NCBI GenBank assembly: GCA_905373325.1
Contig: CAJPTB010000046.1
Location: 1-9,535 of the forward strand
DNA length: 9,535 bases
From: an uncultured Ancrocorticia sp.
GTDB lineage: Bacteria; Actinomycetota; Actinomycetes; Actinomycetales; Actinomycetaceae
Direction: 5' to 3'
Shown one piece after another: positions 5,531-9,535 of the stretch (position 1 is its first letter; every line of letters starts with the position of its first letter). Under the pieces are notes generated by a model, which saw nothing but the letters and a program-made list of their open reading frames with translations, searched no databases and was not told where the DNA came from. A program made the translations under genes and the position numbers.

Positions 5531-5560
5531 GTGACTCCCGCTTGGTGCAGACGGTAGGGT
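5531..5560 (+). promoter_or_regulatory. Possible promoter of the surface protein gene
   Basis: GTGACT (5531-5536) matches TTGACA at four positions. Eighteen bases later TAGGGT (5555-5560) fits the loose TANNNT -10 of actinobacteria. Transcription would begin near 5567, giving a leader of about 42 bases. Within that leader AGGTG (5562-5566) can pair with CACCT (5583-5587). A second -10-like hexamer, TATCAT, lies at 5503-5508. The 123-base gap after the HAD gene shows no clear terminator. Confidence 0.35.
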
Positions 5561-5608
5561 TGAGGTGCATCTGTGCGCTTCTCACCTATGACGCCGGAAG
5601 GGATTTTC

Positions 5609-8600
5609 ATGTCGAGCACTGTGTCGCCCCATGCCCAATCGAGGGGACGCCGAAGAATTCTCGGTTTCTTAACCGCTGCGCTTCTCATTTTCGGATTGGG
5701 GTCGGCGAGCTTCGCCGACGGCGGCGCCCCGACCTTGCGCGTGACCCTCACCCCGAACGCGCAGACGGTCAAGACCGGCGACAACGTTGTCTACACGGTC
5801 GAGTTCTCCTGCGCATCGACCGACGCCAACTGCGACGGCGCGGTTTTGACGGTCGACGTCCCGCGCTTCGCCAACCCCGACGGGGCGGTGAACTCCGAGG
5901 TCGCGCCGGTCCTCGCGGCTGCCACCAGCACGACGGGAGTCGTCGCCCCTCCGACGATCGTCGCCCCCACGCGGAACTCCGACGGAAAGGTCGTCTATAA
6001 CTTGGGAACTGTGCCTGCCGGCACCGCGGGCCAGGCGACGATCACGGTCAGACCGCCGCGCGGGCTCGTCCCCAAGGGCGCGACGATCGCCCCCGAGGCG
6101 TCCTTTGCCGCAAGCTCCGCGACGCGGGTGAACGCGAAGGCGTCCACGACGGTCGACGGCTCGGCCGACCTGTCCATACTCAAATCGGGGCCTGTCGTTC
6201 CGCCCGTCAAGGGGGTCGAGGTCACCTACACTCTTCGTGCCTCCTATGCCGCCGCCATGGACGCAACTGGAAAGTACACCGGCGTTCCCGCCGTCGGGCA
6301 CGTCAACGCGGACGACGTCGTCGTCACCGACCGCCTTCCGGCGTGCGCGCAGTACGTGCGGTCTTCGCTGTCGGGAAATCTGCAGGCCACCGCCAAAACG
6401 CCCTCGGGCAGCTACGACGCGGCGAGCCACTCGGTTGTTTGGGACATGGGCAATGCCGCCGAAGCCTTCGACTCCACGTTCTCCGTGACCGTGCGATACC
6501 CCGCTTCCTGCGCGGACGCGAAGGTGACCAACAATGCCGAGATAACGGGAAAAATGCACGGCAACCACGCGATCGCACTCCGGGACGGCGCCGATTTCTC
6601 CCACGGATTCGGCGCGGAGAGCGCCAAGGGCTCTTTCCAAAAGTTCACGCCGGTGAACGTCCTCGACCGCGGAACGAAGGCCACGTGGGGCTACCGCATG
6701 CGCAACGCCGGAAATGTTCCCCTCCATTTTTCGGGGACCGACGTCCTTCCCTGCCGCCTGGCCACGCCGAGCGACGGCGAGACCGGGTGCGCCGTGCCTG
6801 CGATCAAGAATGTGGGCGTGCGCGACGTCAACAACGTCGGCTTTACGGTCAAGTACACGACGAACCTGGGCAACACAGGCACTTTCGTCGCCAACGCGAC
6901 GGAGCAGACGCCTGTCTCCTCCGAAACCGAGTGGATTGTGAAGCTCGAGTTCACGGGCGCCCTTCCGGGCGGCGCCAACGTTCAAATGTTCGTCACGGGA
7001 ACGGTCAACAGCGAGCTGCCCAGAACCGAGGACGGCGCGGGCTACGAGCAGGCCGCGTTGTCAGACGGCAACTACAAGGCCGGGGCCTCGCAGGATTGGG
7101 TCCGAGTCCAGAACTGCCTCGCCCCGGGATCGAAGTACACGACCGACTCCGGGCGCGAGATCGCCTTCTCGAGGGACGCCTCCTGCGCGTGGATCCGAGT
7201 GGCGAACGAAAGGCCGCTCCTGAATCTGCGCAAGCTGGTCTTCTCTGGAAGCCCCCAGGCGCCCAACGGCAACGTCACCTTCCGAATGGACGTGGCGAAC
7301 TATTCGACGAACAGCCCCGTCAGCCCCGTCGTCACGGATCTTCTTCCCTGCGGCATGACTTACGTCGAAGGCTCGGCGGTAATGCGCAACACGACGTCGA
7401 TTCCCGCCTCGAGCCTGAAGGTCGACTCCGGCACGTGGAAGACGGACGCCGCCGGGTGCAAAAGGCAGCTCGTCAAGTTTTCTTTCCCGGGGACGGAACT
7501 GTCGAACGGACAGTGGGGATGGTTCGTCTTCGAGGGCAAGGTCGGGCAGATGAAGGCCGGCCGTTACCCCAACGACGCGCAGATCTCTCCCGCGGGCAAG
7601 GAACGCACGATGGGCGAGCTCACCTATTGCAACTCCACCATGGGCAGCCCCGTGGCCGACTCTCAGGACCTCAACGGCAACGGGCGAACCGACGACATGC
7701 TCTGCCAGAGCTCGGCCAATTTCGACGTCATCAACGCCTCCTCGATGTCGGTGACCAAGGAGGTCAAGGGGTCGAAGGACGCGGACTTCCTCGCCGCGCC
7801 GTCCGTCGGCCTCGTCGAGCCCGGCAAGTCCGCGCAGTATAGGCTGACCGTGACGAATACGGGCAACGTCGACCTCGACAACGTCGTCGTCTACGACGTC
7901 CTTCCCCACGTCGGCGACCGCGGAGTGGGGCCGGCCGTCTCGAACGCCCGAGGCTCCCAGTGGCAGCCGAGGCTGGCCGGGCCCGTTGCCGTGGCGGACT
8001 CTGACGTCCAGCGGGACCGGGTGAAGATCCAGTATTCGACCTCGAAGAACGCATGCCGCGGCGAGGTGACCGCGCAAGGCGCCGCGAGGGCCGCCGGGCC
8101 GGCCGGATGCGTCGACGACTGGACCGACTCGCCGGCGTCGTTCGCCGACGTGCGCGCCGTCCGCGCGGAGTTCGCGGACGCGAATCTCGCCCCGAAGGCG
8201 TCGATCCAGATGATCGTCCCCGTCGCGGCGCCGACTGACGCTTCAGGCACGGCGTGGAACTCGGTGGCCATGGCCGGCCGGGAGAAGGGCGGGAAATGGC
8301 TGCTTCCCATCGAGCCCATAAAGGTGGGGCTGGAGACGACCGTCGATCTGGAGGTTGAAAAGGCGATAGCCGAGCGAAAGCCAGCCTATGGAGTGGGCGA
8401 CGAGGTCGACTTCCATGTGACGGTCAAGAATCTGGGCTCGGGGGAGGCAACGTCGGTCAAGGTGCGCGATCTCCTTCCACAAGGCTTGGAGTACGTCTCC
8501 TCCGAGACCCGTCTGTGCCCGAACGCGGGAGGAAAGGCTTGCACTTCGGGAGAGGCGGTCGGCTCCTACGACGCGGCGACCGGCCTGTGGACGCTCTTCC

Positions 8601-9535
8601 CGGACGGGCAGGCTGCGCGCTCGCTGTCCGCTGGAGCCTCTGCGACCCTCGTCGTTCGCGCAAAGATCGCGCCCGGCGCGGCGGGAAAGAAGCTGACGAA
8701 CGCCGCATCGCTTGAGTCCCTCGACCAAAAGGACGACAACGCGGCCAACGACAGCTCGAAGGCCTCGCTGGACGTGCTCCAGTCGGTGTCCGGCAGCGTC
8801 TACCGCGATTCCGATCGCGACGGCGCCAGGGGCGGCGGCGAAGCGGGAGTCGAGGGGACGAAGGTCGAGCTTCGCGACCGCGACGGGGCAGTCGTGGCAA
8901 CGGCGACGACGGGCGCCGACGGCTCCTACTCCTTCAACCGCGTTCCGTCCGGAACCTACGAGGTTGTGGTCGTCGCCGACGGCGGAGAGCTGGCGAAGGC
9001 CGTCGCAACGGGCGACCCCGATTCGACGAAGGACGGGCGGGCGAGCGTGTCCGTCGATCCCGGCGCTCCGTCGGTTTCGGGGCTCGACTTCGGGTACTAT
9101 CGGCCCGCATCGGTCGGCGACCGGGTGTGGTATGACCTTGACGGAAATGGCGTGCAGGGCGCCGACGAGCCGGGGGCAGAAGGCGTGAAAGTCACGCTCG
9201 TGGACGCCTCGGGCCAGCCCGCGCGCGACGTCCTGGGCGCCGAGGTCGCGCCCGTCACAACGGACGCGAAAGGCCGGTACTCCTTCGAGAAGCTGGCCGC
9301 GGGCTCGTACACCGTGAAATTCGAGGTTCCCGGCGGAACGGCCGCTGCGGCGACGGGCGCCGGAGGCGATCCTTCGGCCGATTCGAACGGGCCCGACGCC
9401 GCGGTGACGCTGGCCGAGGGCGAATCGAACGGCTCAATCGACCTCGGCCTCGTGGGCGAGGGCTCCGTCGGCAGCCTGGTGTGGCTCGATTCCAACCAAA
9501 ACGGCGCGGCCGACCCCGGCGAGCCGGGGATCCCC
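5609..9535 (+). CDS. Giant secreted surface protein, DUF11-like and SdrD-B repeats, 3'-truncated
   Basis: This is a long secreted, probably wall-anchored protein, open for 1309 codons to the window edge. ATG 5609 is chosen because GGAAGGG (5596-5602) lies about six bases upstream and a signal peptide follows: RGRRR at 12-16, hydrophobic 17-33, probable cleavage after SASFA (residue 36). An in-frame ATG at 5588 lacks such a site. Residues 41-1055 form about six beta-sandwich modules of DUF11 type, starting near 41, 187, 335, 535, 713 and 912. Typical phrases are VVVTDRLPAC, TVTNTGNVDLDNVVVYDVLP and VRDLLPQGLEYVS. Sixteen cysteines occur as eight pairs in these modules. Three SdrD-B/Cna-B-like repeats follow at 1059-1166, 1167-1284 and 1285 to the end. 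Each carries an Asp/Asn-rich loop of EF-hand look (DSDRDG, DLDGNG, DSNQNG). In staphylococcal Sdr proteins such repeats bind calcium and form a rigid stalk. A role in adhesion is inferred from architecture. The C-terminal anchor is outside the window. Confidence 0.92.
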   Translation, partial: MSSTVSPHAQSRGRRRILGFLTAALLIFGLGSASFADGGAPTLRVTLTPNAQTVKTGDNVVYTVEFSCASTDANCDGAVLTVDVPRFANPDGAVNSEVAPVLAAATSTTGVVAPPTIVAPTRNSDGKVVYNLGTVPAGTAGQATITVRPPRGLVPKGATIAPEASFAASSATRVNAKASTTVDGSADLSILKSGPVVPPVKGVEVTYTLRASYAAAMDATGKYTGVPAVGHVNADDVVVTDRLPACAQYVRSSLSGNLQATAKTPSGSYDAASHSVVWDMGNAAEAFDSTFSVTVRYPASCADAKVTNNAEITGKMHGNHAIALRDGADFSHGFGAESAKGSFQKFTPVNVLDRGTKATWGYRMRNAGNVPLHFSGTDVLPCRLATPSDGETGCAVPAIKNVGVRDVNNVGFTVKYTTNLGNTGTFVANATEQTPVSSETEWIVKLEFTGALPGGANVQMFVTGTVNSELPRTEDGAGYEQAALSDGNYKAGASQDWVRVQNCLAPGSKYTTDSGREIAFSRDASCAWIRVANERPLLNLRKLVFSGSPQAPNGNVTFRMDVANYSTNSPVSPVVTDLLPCGMTYVEGSAVMRNTTSIPASSLKVDSGTWKTDAAGCKRQLVKFSFPGTELSNGQWGWFVFEGKVGQMKAGRYPNDAQISPAGKERTMGELTYCNSTMGSPVADSQDLNGNGRTDDMLCQSSANFDVINASSMSVTKEVKGSKDADFLAAPSVGLVEPGKSAQYRLTVTNTGNVDLDNVVVYDVLPHVGDRGVGPAVSNARGSQWQPRLAGPVAVADSDVQRDRVKIQYSTSKNACRGEVTAQGAARAAGPAGCVDDWTDSPASFADVRAVRAEFADANLAPKASIQMIVPVAAPTDASGTAWNSVAMAGREKGGKWLLPIEPIKVGLETTVDLEVEKAIAERKPAYGVGDEVDFHVTVKNLGSGEATSVKVRDLLPQGLEYVSSETRLCPNAGGKACTSGEAVGSYDAATGLWTLFPDGQAARSLSAGASATLVVRAKIAPGAAGKKLTNAASLESLDQKDDNAANDSSKASLDVLQSVSGSVYRDSDRDGARGGGEAGVEGTKVELRDRDGAVVATATTGADGSYSFNRVPSGTYEVVVVADGGELAKAVATGDPDSTKDGRASVSVDPGAPSVSGLDFGYYRPASVGDRVWYDLDGNGVQGADEPGAEGVKVTLVDASGQPARDVLGAEVAPVTTDAKGRYSFEKLAAGSYTVKFEVPGGTAAAATGAGGDPSADSNGPDAAVTLAEGESNGSIDLGLVGEGSVGSLVWLDSNQNGAADPGEPGIP
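8783..9535 (+). repeat. Tandem SdrD-B-type coding repeats
   Basis: Three consecutive repeat units start at 8783, 9107 and 9461, of about 324 and 354 bases, the third cut by the edge. Each opens with a G-S/D-x-V-Y/W-x-D core, then an Asp/Asn-rich loop, then G-A/V-E-G or EPG turns, and closes with a D-F/L-G-Y/L phrase. The units are similar in protein but clearly diverged in DNA, so this is an old duplication, not a recent slippage array. Confidence 0.8.

Noticed and set aside
5669..6985. A 438-codon open frame on the minus strand across the surface protein gene
   Set aside because: Its product is Arg/Gly-rich with no recognisable motif. It mirrors the codon pattern of the clear + strand gene, as is usual in GC-rich DNA.
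8783..9535. A CRISPR-like or recent tandem repeat array
   Set aside because: The units are ~320-350 bases, in frame, diverged in DNA and explained by protein domain repeats.

Overview
The window is high-GC DNA (by eye in the low to mid 60s %). It has strong G/C preference at third codon positions, Shine-Dalgarno sites of the AGGAGG/GGAAGG type, two lipobox lipoproteins, and a very large secreted protein built of DUF11-like and SdrD-B-like modules. This combination points to an actinobacterium. A host- or mucosa-associated member of the Actinomycetaceae (Actinomyces/Schaalia type) is my inference; no marker gene here proves it. All supported genes lie on the + strand.

Layout. (1) 1-1236: the 3' part of an AGCS-family alanine/glycine:cation symporter, cut by the left window edge. 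(2) 1237-1565: a non-coding gap with several small hairpins and a possible -10 element. (3) 1566-3831: two lipoprotein genes that overlap by 14 bases and are clearly one operon. Each protein has two copies of the same ~135-residue domain (LpqN/PsbP-like by my reading), so four related domains lie in a row. (4) 3832-4194: a gap with a perfect TATAAT, followed about 140 bases later by a 14-bp perfect GC-rich hairpin, with many complementary segments between. This looks like a small structured RNA or a regulated leader and is the least explained part of the window. (5) 4195-4812: a TetR-family repressor, probably starting at GTG. (6) 4874-5485: a HAD-superfamily hydrolase with an almost leaderless start after an AT-rich gap. 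(7) 5609-9535: the start of a giant secreted surface protein, open to the right edge after 1309 codons. It has a signal peptide, about six DUF11-like modules carrying eight cysteine pairs, then three SdrD-B-type repeats, the last one cut off.

How the parts may work together. The transporter, the lipoprotein pair, the regulator/hydrolase pair and the surface protein look like four separate transcription units, not one pathway. The theme is the cell envelope: amino-acid uptake, two membrane-anchored lipoproteins, and a long, probably wall-attached, stalk-like protein. The TetR gene and the HAD gene are adjacent but separated by an AT-rich promoter-like gap, so co-regulation is possible but not shown. 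No mobile element, CRISPR array, tRNA or rRNA was seen.
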